From: Molossus alvarezi
Lineage: Eukaryota > Chordata > Mammalia > Chiroptera > Molossidae
Length of the DNA: 64,000 nucleotides
Direction of reading: 5' to 3'
Assembly (NCBI GenBank): GCA_037176705.1
Contig: CM073898.1
Span: 41,690,988-41,754,987, forward strand
The position numbers were made by a program, and so were the translations under genes. Position 1 is the stretch's first letter; each line of letters begins with the position of its first letter. The notes beneath the pieces were generated by a model. That model saw nothing but the letters and a program-made list of their open reading frames with translations, made no database searches and was not told the DNA's origin. Shown here in pieces: positions 34,414 to 45,385 of this stretch.

Positions 34414-34624
34414 AAGGTTTCTCAGTCTTGGCAATATTCACATTTTGAGCTGGATAAGTCTTTGCTGTTGGGGACTGTCCTGTGCACTAAGATGTTTAGC
34501 AGCATCCCTGGCCTCTATCCACTAGATGCCAGTAGTACTCCTCCCGCTAGTTGTGACAGTCAGAAATGTCTTCTGACACTGCATATGTACCCTGGAGGGC
34601 AAAATTATTCCTAAGAATCACTTC
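34414..34624 (+). mobile_element. MER20-like hAT-Charlie fossil
   Basis: 'aaggtttctcagtcttggcaatattcacattttgagctggataagtctttgctgttggggactgtcctgtgcactaagatgtttagcagcatccctggcctctatccactagatgccagtag' runs in the order of the MER20 consensus and ends near 'taagaatcactt'. Nearly full length. Confidence 0.85.
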
Positions 34625-35915
34625 CAGAGAGGTTGAACCTGGGAGACCTGGAGAGAGGAAGGTGGACCTTGTTACTGTGAGCCTCAGATGATGACACCAC
34701 TGGATTGTAGGGAAGAATTCCCCTTAGCTTAAATTGTAGAGAAAGATGGGGCTGTGGAGGAATAACACTGATGGTGTGCTTGGTGTGAAAGACCATGGTC
34801 AGTGCTTTGCACCATCACTTCATTGAAAAATTAAGGAGTCACTTTCTCCACGACTCCCTCCATCCTCCAGGTCTCATCTTTGTCACGTCTGTTGGGCAGG
34901 AACATGACAACACTTGAATAAAAGTTGGGAATTGGAGGACAGAGGGTGCTGGTGTCAACTTGATTTATTTGTTGTAGCCCAAGCCATCTTTGTTTTTAGT
35001 TCTTTGTTTTGGGGTTTCTGTTTTTTTTTCTGAAGTGCAGCCCCCTGGTGGATAAAGATTGACCCTACACCTCTGATTCAGCTGTCCTGTGGAGACAGAG
35101 ATATTAAAGAAGAATTAAGAATGAAGACAAGTCTATTGATCTCCCTCACCAATCTCCTCCAACCGATGCTTCTTAATCACAGAACAAATTGGTGTCCTGG
35201 TAAACTGCTCGAATGAGCATCCCTTCTGTTTCTCTGTTCACATGATTGGAAGGGAAGCTATCTCCCCGCTTCCTTACCTGGCTTCTCTTTGTGTTTCTGA
35301 TTCACTTTCTCATATCGCATCTATATTTCATTTTATGTATACATACATACATATATTTTCACATTTTATATGTGTTTTGCTGTAGCGCTGGAGGTTTGTT
35401 ATTGTAGATCATCGTGAGGCACCTGAATATTTTGCAAGACAATGAGTCTCTGGAATCTCAGTATCCTGAGGACCTAATTTTGTACAGCAATAAGGGGAGG
35501 GAAAAAAAAGAAAAGAAAAAGAAAACAGTAACTATACATCTGGTTTCTAGACAGTATTAGGATGGCATAACTTGCTCCTGTCTGAGTAAATTCAGCGGAT
35601 TTGTATTATACGGTGCCTGCTTAAAATGTGTGGCCCAATCAGAGTCATTCTTTAAATTAAAAACAAACCCCACGGCTTTCACAACACTAAGTGTGTGCCT
35701 TGTATTTGCAACTCTGTTCAGGTGAAACCAACCAACTCTTATCCCAGGAGGGTGGGCAGGCAGGAGAGCTCTTAGTGCACACACATAAATTTCCTCCTCC
35801 TTCCAAATGATATTTTATAAAATTGTAAAGGAAACTGACACCCTAAAGTGGCTGGGTAATGCCGTGTCATAAACTTTGTACTATAGATTGGAGAGCTGGG
35901 GTAGGCTTGTGTTCT
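34625..35915. other. single-copy sequence
   Basis: No gene recognised. Contains a short CATA repeat (35337-35354) and an A/G-rich run (35495-35526). Confidence 0.4.
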
Positions 35916-35919
35916 GAGT

Positions 35920-36040
35920 AGCAGGCTACGTACCCGGAATCCTGGTCCATGTTCCCAGGTCTGTTTCTGGCTTTGTGTCACCCAGGGGAAATCAGCACTT
36001 TTGTCAGGGTCTGGATTGCTCGTCTCCAAAATGTGGATGT
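35920..36040 (+). repeat. MIR-like fragment
   Basis: 'gtccatgttcccaggtctgtttctggctttgtgtcacccaggggaaatcagcacttttgtcagggtctggattgctcgtctccaaaatg' matches MIR core order. Confidence 0.6.
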
Positions 36041-36529
36041 ACACTTCACTCCCTCCCTTTCTCTGTCCTCAGCTGTGTCTTGCATTATGGGGTACTCAGA
36101 AAATAGATGAGCCCATGTTTATGAAATTGTTTGAAAGTCGAAGTAAAATAATCTTATATAAGCCTAACTTGTTATCAACTGTATTGTTATCCTTATTGTT
36201 ACAATGTACATGCTGTTACATATTTGCAAATTACATACAGTAATTACCTGAGTACATACAGTAATTCAAGTACCATCATTAGTACTTGACATTAGTATTT
36301 CACAGAAACTTGCAGGGCAATAAATGGTGCTGGGATTCTTGCCCTGAGCACTTACTTATTTGTTGGGGACTCAGGATTTGTTAGACACTGTAATTAAAAG
36401 AATTTCAAGCTGTTATCTAATGCGTGCTTCCTGATCTCAGACATCCTCTCTTTGGCAATAGTCCTGTGCTGTAAGAAGGTCCCAGAATACGAAAACTGCC
36501 AGAAACATTTGAGTTTCTCTTCTTGAAAT
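36041..36529. other. single-copy sequence
   Basis: A repeated ATTACATACAGTAATT-type motif occurs at about 36229-36265 (CATACAGTAATT twice, 22 bp apart). Nothing else recognised. Confidence 0.4.
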
Positions 36530-36625
36530 CTTCCATTTTGCAAAGGAAGAAACCAAGGCTCAGAAAGATCAAGTGACGTTCCCAAAGCCATGTAGTTGAG
36601 ATGTCAGAACTGGAACGAAGTCCCC
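36530..36625 (-). repeat. MIR core fragment
   Basis: 'caaaggaagaaaccaaggctcagaaagatcaagtgacgttcccaaagccatgtagttgagatgtcagaactggaac' is the reverse MIR core. Confidence 0.8.
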
Positions 36626-37110
36626 AAATTTCCTGTGGAATCCCCTTTCCGTTGCCCTGCGCTCTCTGGGAAAGGTGGCGCAGAAAAGGAAGAGGTGGGA
36701 AGGCAGGTTGTTTGGCCCAGTGGTGAGATTCCTCAAGAGTGACAGCACCCAGTTTGTCAGGAGTTCAGCAGCCTTCCCCAAATGTGCTCTAAAAGAATAA
36801 CCGAGGTTGACAAGAAAGGTGGAGATCAAATCGCAGCCGGTGCGTTAGAGAGATGGAGGTGTGGTTAGAAGACTCGGGGACGGGTTTCCCCAGCGAGCTG
36901 CGGCATCATCTGCTAGCACGAAGTTGGACTCCTTGAAGCCTGGCTCCTGCATAGATAGAAGGTACACGAGCACTGTCCACCCCTGGCACTTAGTTGGTGT
37001 TTTCGATAGAAGACACTCCAAAGAAAGCCGCCGACGACCCGGAGGTGATTGGGTGGGTCCCAGAGGAGTGTGGCCGCCAGGTCGCCGCCTGTGAAGCCGT
37101 GATTCCTGTT
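36626..37110. other. single-copy sequence with CpG-dense patch
   Basis: From about 36810, and especially 37010-37105, CpGs cluster (AGCCGCCGACGACCCGG, GTGGCCGCCAGGTCGCCGCC) against a CpG-poor background. Frames are open on both strands. No promoter, splice pair or protein family can be shown. Confidence 0.4.
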
Positions 37111-37505
37111 ACCGTGTGGGTACACTTATGCTTGGCAGATATTTCCAGGTGGTCCATGGGCCAATCTTTCGTCGTATTAATATTTTCTTCATAATGCAGG
37201 ACTGTTCCCAGCATGAATTAGTAATGTGCTATGATATTTAATGCAACTCAGACAATCCCACTTTGATTTTCATTAGCAGCCGTGCGTCTTCCCCTGGTTT
37301 CTGGTAAGGAACTCTTTCCGTCTAGTGGGTCATCAGAGATCACGCTTGCTTAGTAAGCTAAGATTTAAACAGAAAGACTGGTGTTTGGTAGAGAGATCCA
37401 TTTTATTCCCAGGGACATTGAAGAGTTAATTATACAGTATAACCCTGAAGTTCAGTAAAGTATTAAGCATACTAGACCAGAAGGGAAAGGACCAAAAAAA
37501 AGTCA
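37111..37505. other. single-copy sequence
   Basis: Nothing recognised. Confidence 0.4.
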
Positions 37506-37509
37506 TAGC

Positions 37510-37645
37510 GACTTTCCTACCAAGTAGCTGTGGCCTATAACAACTCACTTAACATTTCAGGGCCTCACCTTTCTATTCTGTGAAATGACAGAATTTGCTT
37601 AAATCAATTCTAAAGCCCCCTCTAGCCATAAAATTATGGGAACCT
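37510..37645 (+). repeat. MIR-like fragment
   Basis: 'ctgtggcctataacaactcacttaacatttcagggcctcacctttctattctgtgaaatgacagaatttg' is in MIR core order. Confidence 0.7.
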
Positions 37646-38175
37646 AAGTGAATTAAAAAATGGATGGTACAATTTAGGAGGAAGTTTCCCGGGATGGAAC
37701 TTCTAGAAGATGTGATTGCAGTACTTCTGAAACACATCGGTTATAGCAAATGACCCTGAACTACCAAACGTCCAAGGTATGAGATAATAGTTTTATTTTT
37801 ATGCTGTCATCAAACCACACTTTCCCCCAAAGTGACAATACTATTTTTAACTGTAGGTATTGAGTAATGACATAATAAAATTGACCGTCACAGGCTGTAT
37901 CAGTGTTTCTCACACCACGCTATGAAATGGTGGGCCATCAGAGAGTGTAACTAAGGTACAGACTTGCTGAGACAGGTGTTTGGTGGCAAAATACCACTTA
38001 AAAACATCTACTTGGGCTGGGTCAAGGTGTGCAAAGGGTGTGGGGAATGGGGGACATTTGTAATAGTGTCAACAATAAAAAAAAATACTTGCTCTGATCG
38101 AAAATTCATAAAACTGATTCTCAGATGGCTAATGGTATTGTTCTTGTTTATTAAGTATCTCATTCCACATACATG
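37646..38175. other. single-copy or unassigned repeat sequence
   Basis: The stretch at about 37890-38083 ends in 'gaatgggggacatttgtaatagtgtcaacaat' plus A9 and looks like a retroelement 3' end with a poly-A tail. I cannot name the family. Confidence 0.35.
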
Positions 38176-38226
38176 AACACAAACACACACACAGAGAGAG
38201 AGAGAAAGAGAGAGAGAGAAGAGAGG
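38176..38226. repeat. (CA)n-(GA)n compound microsatellite
   Basis: CA units to about 38193, then GA/GAAA units to 38226. Confidence 0.92.
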
Positions 38227-39084
38227 GAAACCTGGTGGGGTAGCTTTTTGGTCTGCCATAAACTTAACAGAATTCATAAGTTGGGGCCACACAATGTAAT
38301 TTTTTATTGCCACCTAGAATTGGTGGAGGGTTTCCCTTATTGCCCAATGCAGCCACCAATAAGGTTCCATTGTGTGTGCCTCCAGCCCTGACTTTTGAGG
38401 AGTTAAAGCAGTTTAAGGGGGAGATGTCGAGAAACCTCTCTTGTTTCTGCAAAGCCATCTTAATCATGCCTGCCTCTTTCCTTTGGGTTGATTTACATAG
38501 CAATGTGACATTTCATCATTAAGGAAGCAGGTCCCAATCTTCTGTGTCTTTTTCTTGGCTCGTCTGGCAAACAATTCTCTTTTGCAAGCTATGAAATCCT
38601 TAAGGAGGACTTCCTGGCAAGGGAAAAATCCTCAGTCATCCAACAGTCTCTCACTTTTCTATTTTAAATCTTGGCCATGCACATATGGTTGGGCATGTGT
38701 GTCTAAAAATTTCTTCCACATTGACTAACTTGAGCTATTTAATAGATTGTGCTGGCCATGGGCCTCTACAGCGAATCCTGTGATGCTCATCTCTCTCCCT
38801 TGGGCGGCGGACGACCGCCCCGTGCCTGTGCCTTTGTGCTTTCCCTGTAATCTCCCTCCCTGGCCCGGGTAGAGCATGAGAGTTGAAACCTGCTTCTCTG
38901 CTCATTGTCTTGCAATTAACATGGTCTCTGCTCTCCTACCTCCAGCAGAAAAGAGATTTCCAAATATCTCGGTCAATGTTCCAGCAAGTGCACTTTCTTT
39001 AGGGCTTTGCTAGGGATGTTCTAACCCATTTCTAAGGACAGAAGAGCTTGAGGATATGTCTTCCCTATGCTCTTGAAGGCCTGA
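38227..39084. other. single-copy sequence
   Basis: No gene recognised. A GC-rich inverted repeat, GGGCGG (38802-38807) and CCGCCC (38815-38820), sits alone in AT-rich sequence. Confidence 0.4.
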
Positions 39085-39111
39085 TGTGTGTGTGTGTGTG
39101 TGTGTGTGTGT
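39085..39111. repeat. (TG)n microsatellite
   Basis: About 13 uninterrupted TG units. Confidence 0.95.
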
Positions 39112-39503
39112 ATTTAATGTATCTCGATCTTAACTTTCTCCCAAAGCTTGGAATCTCATTTTCAACAATCCCAAGCACAGATCTGGGTTTTATTAGGTCC
39201 TCAGAAGTAATGGTTGAAGTGAATTTGAAAACAAAGCTGGGTTCTGACAACTTTGCTTGTTCTTCCCAGTTGTGAAGAATCAGTTCAAAGGGCCAGGGGA
39301 GGATGGTGGAGGCACACACCCAGAGCCGACCCCCAGCTGCGCCTCCTCCATGCCCGCAGCCCAAACTCCCATGGTTTTCACAACAACTTAGTAACTCCAA
39401 GAAGCTGAGAAAATGATACCCTGTGATGCAAAAGAATGACTACCCTACCAGAGGCAACTGGTTCTGTCTTCCCATAGGAGACCATTCCAAAGAAGACAAA
39501 GAG
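39112..39503. other. single-copy sequence
   Basis: Nothing recognised. Overlapping frames lie on both strands. Confidence 0.4.
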
Positions 39504-39546
39504 CAATAATAACAATAACAACAATCAAATAACAATGATAACAAGG
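39504..39546. repeat. imperfect (AAT/AAC)n microsatellite
   Basis: Interrupted AAT and AAC trinucleotide units. Confidence 0.85.
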
Positions 39547-40720
39547 GGGACAAGCTGCAGAGGAGCACGCCGTGGTTTAGGAGCTTGCAGAGTTGCCTGT
39601 TCTCCCCACCGCCCCAGGAATTTTATCTGTTGTCACACGGTGAGCCCGGACCATTGGCAGGGTCTTCAAACTCAGTGCTGCTGTGAGAGCAGTGATGCTG
39701 TCTTCCTGCTGGGCTGGCCCCAGAAATTTCATTTTTGTTGGTTGCTCAATACATCCCCTGAAGTTTATCACACACAGCATGAAGGAATAAAACTCCGAGT
39801 GGCTGGTATTTGGTAGACTTCATCCCTACCAAAATGACAAGCCCTTAAGTTAAAAAAAGTCTGAAGGGTTGTGATCGATGGGAGTATTGGGCTTACCCTC
39901 TTGGAGGGGTGCCTTGGCAAAGCACATGGTTTCAAACTTTATATAAAAATAATACTGCTGCAAGTAAATGAGAAGAAGATGTTGTCATGTTTGGACTCCA
40001 GACAAGAGTAAACAGCATTAAAATGGACTCTATTTTTAACTTACCTTTCTCTTTCTAGGGATTGCTTCAAAATCAGATGAGGCATAATACTGCACATCTT
40101 GTAAGGGTGTAGCAACCTCCCAGCAGAATCCACAAAATCATTACATTCCCAATTGCTAGTCAGATGTATAATGTCTGAAGGCACCACCACCATTTTTTTT
40201 TTTATTCTAAGAACTCAACTTTGTTAGAAATTGTTAATTTGACATCCTAATACATTGAATGGCTCTTGCTTTCGTTGGCATCTCTGGGATGAAGATATTT
40301 AAGTGGTATGGCCCCCTTTTCTCCATTGTCTCATTACACCTCTTGGGCAGCTTTTCCTCTTCAGTTTTTGCTTCTCTCCTTTCCCTTTTAGTTTTTTACT
40401 TCCTTAATTCAGGCGTCAGCACCAAAAGCCTAAGAACACGGGGCCTCCCCGAAGCGGCTCAAACCTTTGCTCAATGGCTTCTAAGGTGTAGGAGCAGCTG
40501 CAGAGAGCACGTGGGCAAATGCTGCCCTGGGTGCTGCTTCTGCTTCCCTGCCCCTCCTCTGAGACTGAGAGGAGGGGCGCAGGGTCGGGAGTCTCCCACA
40601 CCCTCCGCAGGCCGTTTGGCCGGCTCCTTCCGAAGGAGCAGAGAGCTGAGGAGAAGAAATGAACACAGCCACCAAATCACTCTGAGGGTCCCCAGACCCT
40701 TCCAGGCTAACACCTAGTCT
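39547..40720. other. single-copy sequence with a 152-codon opening
   Basis: A plus-strand ATG frame at 40259-40717 is open for 152 codons: hydrophobic for about 50 residues, then Cys/Arg-rich. The ATG context is poor (T at -3), the opposite strand is open over the same region (40471-40735), and no domain is recognised. I consider it chance. Confidence 0.35.
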
Positions 40721-40724
40721 GTGC

Positions 40725-40940
40725 GTGCTCCTCACGCTGTACCAGGCCCTGTTGTAAGGGCTTTACACCTGTTCCCTCTGTACATCTCAAAGCAATGGTA
40801 GGAGGCAGGAACTTTTCTTCTTCTGCTTCACCTGTCAGGACCTTGAGGCAGAGAGTCACTGTGCAGCTTGACAGATCACAGAGCAGTCGGGCCATCTGGC
40901 ACCAGAGACCAAACTCAGAGCTGCTCTGCTAACCCCATTT
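40725..40940 (-). repeat. MIR SINE
   Basis: 'ccaggccctgttgtaagggctttacacctgttc', 'acatctcaaagcaatggtaggaggcaggaac', 'accttgaggcagagagtcactgtgcagcttgacagatcacagagcagtcgggccatctggcaccagagaccaaactcag' matches the reverse MIR. Confidence 0.8.
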
Positions 40941-41390
40941 TAGCAACGGAAGAATCTTGTAAGTTCAATGTTAACTGCTAAAATGTACCGTCCTTTGACT
41001 ACTAAGACCGCAGGCCATCTTTCCATCATAGTGCATGCAACTTAATTTTTAATTTTTCTTGTTTGCAATGATCCTCTCTGCTCACTTCCCAAGACTACCT
41101 TGGGGCCAATATTTTTATTTTTTAACACTTGCCTGAAAGTACAAAGATATGACATCCCTAGGCCTAAAAAAGTTCTGTCTGTAAACATACATTGGAATTC
41201 AATGCCTGGTCTTACCTCATTAGAGCTCCTGTGACTTCGTGGGGCTCGCCGTCTCAGGCAACTGGGCATAGCCTGGAAGCCGACTGACACACCCTTCTCA
41301 ACTGTACGAAAACTCAATGTACCACGGGATGTAAAGATAGAATACAATGTTGCTGATTTAGAGCTTTTATTTTGTGGAAATTAAGTTTTT
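40941..41390. other. single-copy sequence
   Basis: Nothing recognised. The 101-codon minus frame (41042-41347) has no domain. Confidence 0.4.
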
Positions 41391-41394
41391 TTCC

Positions 41395-41545
41395 AAACAT
41401 TAGACAAAGTGACTAATATTTATTCCTCTAATAAATATTTATTAATCCTAACTGTGCAAATAGGGCTATGCTAAAGAGGGAGAGAATGTGATGATACCAA
41501 AATAAGGGTCCCGGCTTTATGGGGACCATAGCCTAGTGGGGAGAG
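41395..41545 (-). repeat. L2 3'-end fragment
   Basis: 'aataaatatttattaatcctaactgtgcaaatagggctatgctaaa' and 'gggtcccggctttatggggaccatagcctagtggggagag' match the reverse L2 3' UTR. Confidence 0.75.
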
Positions 41546-41582
41546 ATGATGGAGAATGAAAGTCTACAAAACAAAGAAAATT

Positions 41583-41791
41583 GAGCCCGGCTGGTGTGGC
41601 TCAGTGGTTGAGCGGCGACCCATGCACCAAGAGGTTGCCGGTTTGATTCCCAGTCAGGGCACGTGCCCAGGTTCTGGGCCAAATCCCCAGTGCGGGGCAT
41701 GCAGGAGGCAGCCAATTGATGTTCTCTCTCATTGATGTTTCTATCTCTTTCCTTCCTCTTTCTTTAAAAATCAATAAAGAAAAAAAAATTA
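41583..41791 (+). mobile_element. Ves-type SINE (subfamily B)
   Basis: GAGCCCGGCTGGTGTGGCTC head, A box TGGCTCAGTGG, B box GGTTTGATTCC, 'agggcacgtgcccaggttctgggcc', C/T tract and an AATAAAGAAAAAAAA tail. Target-site duplication AAAACAAAGAAAATT (15 bp) at 41568-41582 and 41792-41806. Confidence 0.96.
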
Positions 41792-41894
41792 AAAACAAAG
41801 AAAATTTAAAGTCCTAAGAAAAGAAATAAACAGGTTATTATACCTGAATGAATTAAACACAGACTTCTCTGAATTTAAAAGGGAGGGAAAGAGA

Positions 41895-42010
41895 GAAAGA
41901 AGAACTAACATTTATTATGAAACTACACTATTCCAGATGCTGTCTTAATGTGTTTTTAATGTAATTATCACAATAGCCTTATAAGGCAGATGTGATTAAC
42001 AAAAAAGTTA
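41895..42010 (-). repeat. MIR-like fragment
   Basis: 'aactaacatttattatgaaactacactattccagatgctgtcttaatgtg' and 'attatcacaatagccttataaggcagatgtgatta' match the reverse MIR 3' half. Confidence 0.75.
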
Positions 42011-42114
42011 ACTGATCCAAAAGCATGGCTGGCCTGCCAGAGGGTAAACAGTTCTGTCTCCCTTCTCCCTGTGACTCTAAGTATTTGGTGGTAGATTTAG
42101 ATTTTTGAAGCAGG

Positions 42115-42245
42115 TCTTAGGTTAGAGTGGTCAGGGAAGGCTTCATGGAAGAAGTGGACTTGAACTGATCAAGACTGAAAGCATATGGGCAAGGGAAAGT
42201 TAAGGTGATTCTTGGCAGGAATCAGCATGAATAATATGAGGGAAA
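42115..42245 (-). repeat. L2 internal 3' fragment
   Basis: 'gtggtcagggaaggcttcatggaagaagtggacttgaactgatc' followed by 'atgggcaagggaaagttaaggtgattcttggcaggaatcagca' matches reverse L2. Confidence 0.75.
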
Positions 42246-43672
42246 GAAGACTCTCAACACACTGAGCTGAAGAAGACTTAATAGTAATAGAACATTTATT
42301 TAGGGAAAGAACCGGAGATAATGTTAGAAGGAGGCATGAAGCTAGGTTTGCATCAGTATTGACTAATTATGGTGAAGGGAACCACCATGCACACAGAATC
42401 ACTAATCTTTCAATCATGTTGTGCAGTTGCCCAATCTGGGACATAACACCAATAATATTTTACTTTACATTAGATTTATTAAAATGTTTTTCATAACAAG
42501 AGACATAGTCTACATAAGAAGTCCTTTATTCTCTTCCCAGTTATTTATGGAATTGCTCTGTGGTGTCTATATAAGCGGTGTCAACCCCAGTTCTTGTCTT
42601 ATCCTCTTACCGTTCCTATCATCACTTGATCTACCTGAAGATGTCACGTGAAGGAATCCTTGTGGATCCAAATGTCGGGGCTGCATTCTGCCGAGGTTTC
42701 TAAGGGGACTAGAAATGAAGAGTAGCTACTGCACAGTCTTCTCTCTGGGACATGCATAACTTTCTGAAAATCCCCTTTGCCTGGCTTTATAATGTTGTGT
42801 TCTAAAATATTCAGGTTGCTTTTGTTGTTCTCTCCATAAAAAATTAATGATCATGAAAGTATTATCATGTTTACGTTAAAGCAACTCTTTTCTACATTTT
42901 AATTAAAAGTTGTAATTCACCATCTTTTGTCCAAGTTATCTTAAATCTTCATCTCATTGGTAATGGGTATTGGGCAGATTCAGAGAGAAATACAAGTGTT
43001 ACTTAATGCAAACAGTAAAATCTCGGCATTTCTAGAGATATGGTTCTGTTCATTTCATGTGCAGTGCTAATTCTGCCTTTTTAATTAGAAATATCCTCCT
43101 GCTTATGCAAGAATCCTAGAAAGGGGCATTGTCTTATTCATTATGTATTCCACGAGAATCGCAGTGGACAAAACCAGGCATAATACTGTGACTTGTGTTA
43201 TTAAAGCACTTTAATAAGGTTACTCCCTCAGTAGAGTGAGTGTCTCAAATACCCATTTCTTCTCGAGAGGGGAGCTGCGTGGAGCGGGGTGCTGGGCGCT
43301 CCTCTGGGTGTATGTTTGGCCCTTTCTGCACGTACTTTCCAGATTTCTATGGGTGTACCTTCAGGGCTGGTTCCTCTTCCTTTCAGTCCCCTGTCCTGCC
43401 TTAGGGAGTGATGTCCTAGAAAGCCCTGAAATTTCTATTTTGGTCCTATAGTATATAAGAGGAAATAGTTTAAAATAATGATATATGGGGGAAAGGTCCA
43501 TAAACAGAGGTTCACTCTATGTGGGGCATTTCTGGGCAATACTGTCCTGCTATATTGTATCCCTCTGTTCCCAACTCCCACCAATGAAAAAACACATCAG
43601 TTAAGAATTCAATCTGTAATGGTTTTCATTAAAAATAAAATCTTCAGTGGTGCTACAAATGTCTGTTAAGAA
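42246..43672. other. single-copy sequence
   Basis: No gene or named repeat. Confidence 0.4.
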
Positions 43673-43765
43673 AGAAAATGGAAGTAGCGAAGAAGGGTGG
43701 GAGGCAGAAAGGGAGAGAGGATGGAAGGCAGAAAGGGGGGGCGAGAAAAGGAAGGTTTTTCTTTT
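43673..43765. repeat. purine-rich tract with short internal duplication
   Basis: GAAAGG/GGAGG-rich. A GGCAGAAAGGG word occurs twice (about 43711 and 43728), followed by a G7 run. Confidence 0.75.
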
Positions 43766-45175
43766 TTTTTTAAAAAAAGGGGCCCACTCAGTTGCAGCAG
43801 AGCAAAGACTTATCTATATGCATTACTTTGATTTCAAATTATTTTTAGCATGGCTTTTATTGTACTCATTGTTACATACATAAATCTTTAAAGTAATACG
43901 TTTTGTAAGAAATGGTCATAAAAATTTACAGCCAGTAACTTTTCCCCTGTCCCTTACAATGATATTCTACTAAAACCATTAAATGGTTCTCATTAATGCC
44001 CTTTAAATGATTGTGTAATGACCCACAATCGCTTGTAAGTGAACAACCATTAAAGAATTACCAGTTCTTAGCATGCTTTTAAGTACAGCTTAAATACATG
44101 GGAGGTAACATATAATATATTAGAAAAAGTATTAAATTTGAAATAGTAAAAACATGATCATCACCAAAGAACGAGGAGGTGTGCAACTCTACCCTTCAAT
44201 GGCCACGGTTCCTACTGAACACATTATTACTGCAGATTTCACGGCGTTTGTTCTTTTCCTGTATTGAATCTTTTCATTTTTTGCTGGGATTAAAAATAAT
44301 AATAATAATAAAACCCTGCCACAACAGGAGTGAAAGTGCATATAAAAGCAAATGGGGAAAATAATTAAAGCCATGCATAACGGACAGCAACCCATCTGAA
44401 CAAAAAGTGAACATTTCAGCCCCAAGATATTTTCTATAGGAGGGGCAATACTCTTTTGGTTTTTTTTTGTTTTTTTTTCCCTTATCCCATTTGGTACAGG
44501 ATAGTCTAAGCACTTGAATGATTGCATTTTTTACGCTTCAAAGTATTCCGCATCATGGGAATATGGTCAAAGATAGTAAAACATAATAACACCTACTGAA
44601 GGCAGGAGGTCATGTTAATGCCCTGCTATTTTAGGCATGCTTTGTAGGAAGCTAACCCACCCATGTAGAGTTGGGCAGTTGATTTACCCTAAGCTACAAA
44701 TGTCAAGTAAAGAGTTTGGTGGCATTTGTTTTTGAAGTTCTTTCACTCCTGACAGATCTTGTTTATACTCATGTGTTGTTATGGTGACGTGACCATAGAA
44801 CCAGAGCTTTGGGAACCTCATCCCCAGATACAGAAAGGTGCAGGGTGAGCACAGTGGAAGTTACACCAGGGACAGGAGAAAATAAAAGGTATTCGTTTAT
44901 TTATTCACCAGAGGTCATCGGGGGGAGGGGTTGGCAAGGGCAGAAGGCACAGCTACATATTCCTCTTGTGTCATTTAGAAACTCAAGATCAACATTGGAT
45001 TTCCCAACTAGCACCGTCTTGGCCCCTGCGGTTGGTGACACACTAGGCTTTTTGCTCTCCGACAAGCTCTGTTCATCCTCGCGTGCTAACCATGTTTTCC
45101 TAGTTGCTCCCCTCTGGTGCAATGAGTCTGTGGCAAGGAGGCAATTTCTAATTTTACAAGGGTGAAGTTAGACTT
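43766..45175. other. single-copy, AT-rich sequence
   Basis: Contains an (AAT)n stretch at about 44293-44309 and T-runs at 44460-44477. 43960-44060 is AT-rich with homeodomain-like words. No gene. Confidence 0.4.
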
Positions 45176-45179
45176 ACAA

Positions 45180-45385
45180 AGGTGATCAGAATTGTCTTTC
45201 TATGTCATGAAAGTCTCTGCTTAGCTCTCACTTCCTCTAGGGACCCACCCCGAGCCCCACACAGCTGTTCCCATAATGCCTATCAAATGCTAGTATGGCA
45301 ACAAAAGATCTGGGAGGACGGGAACCAGATCAGTCCTGTTCATGCCCGGATCCCTCTTCCCTAACACAGTATCTGACAATGCTGG
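45180..45385 (+). repeat. L2-like 3' fragment
   Basis: 'catgaaagtctctgcttagctctcacttcctc' and 'tctgggaggacgggaaccagatcagtcctgttcatgcccggatccctcttccctaacacagtatctgac' match sense-strand L2 3' UTR, diverged. Confidence 0.6.

Noticed and set aside
40259..40717. 152-codon frame with a hydrophobic N-terminal part
   Set aside because: Poor start context, antisense frames equally open, Cys/Arg-rich C-terminal half without a domain. Most likely chance.
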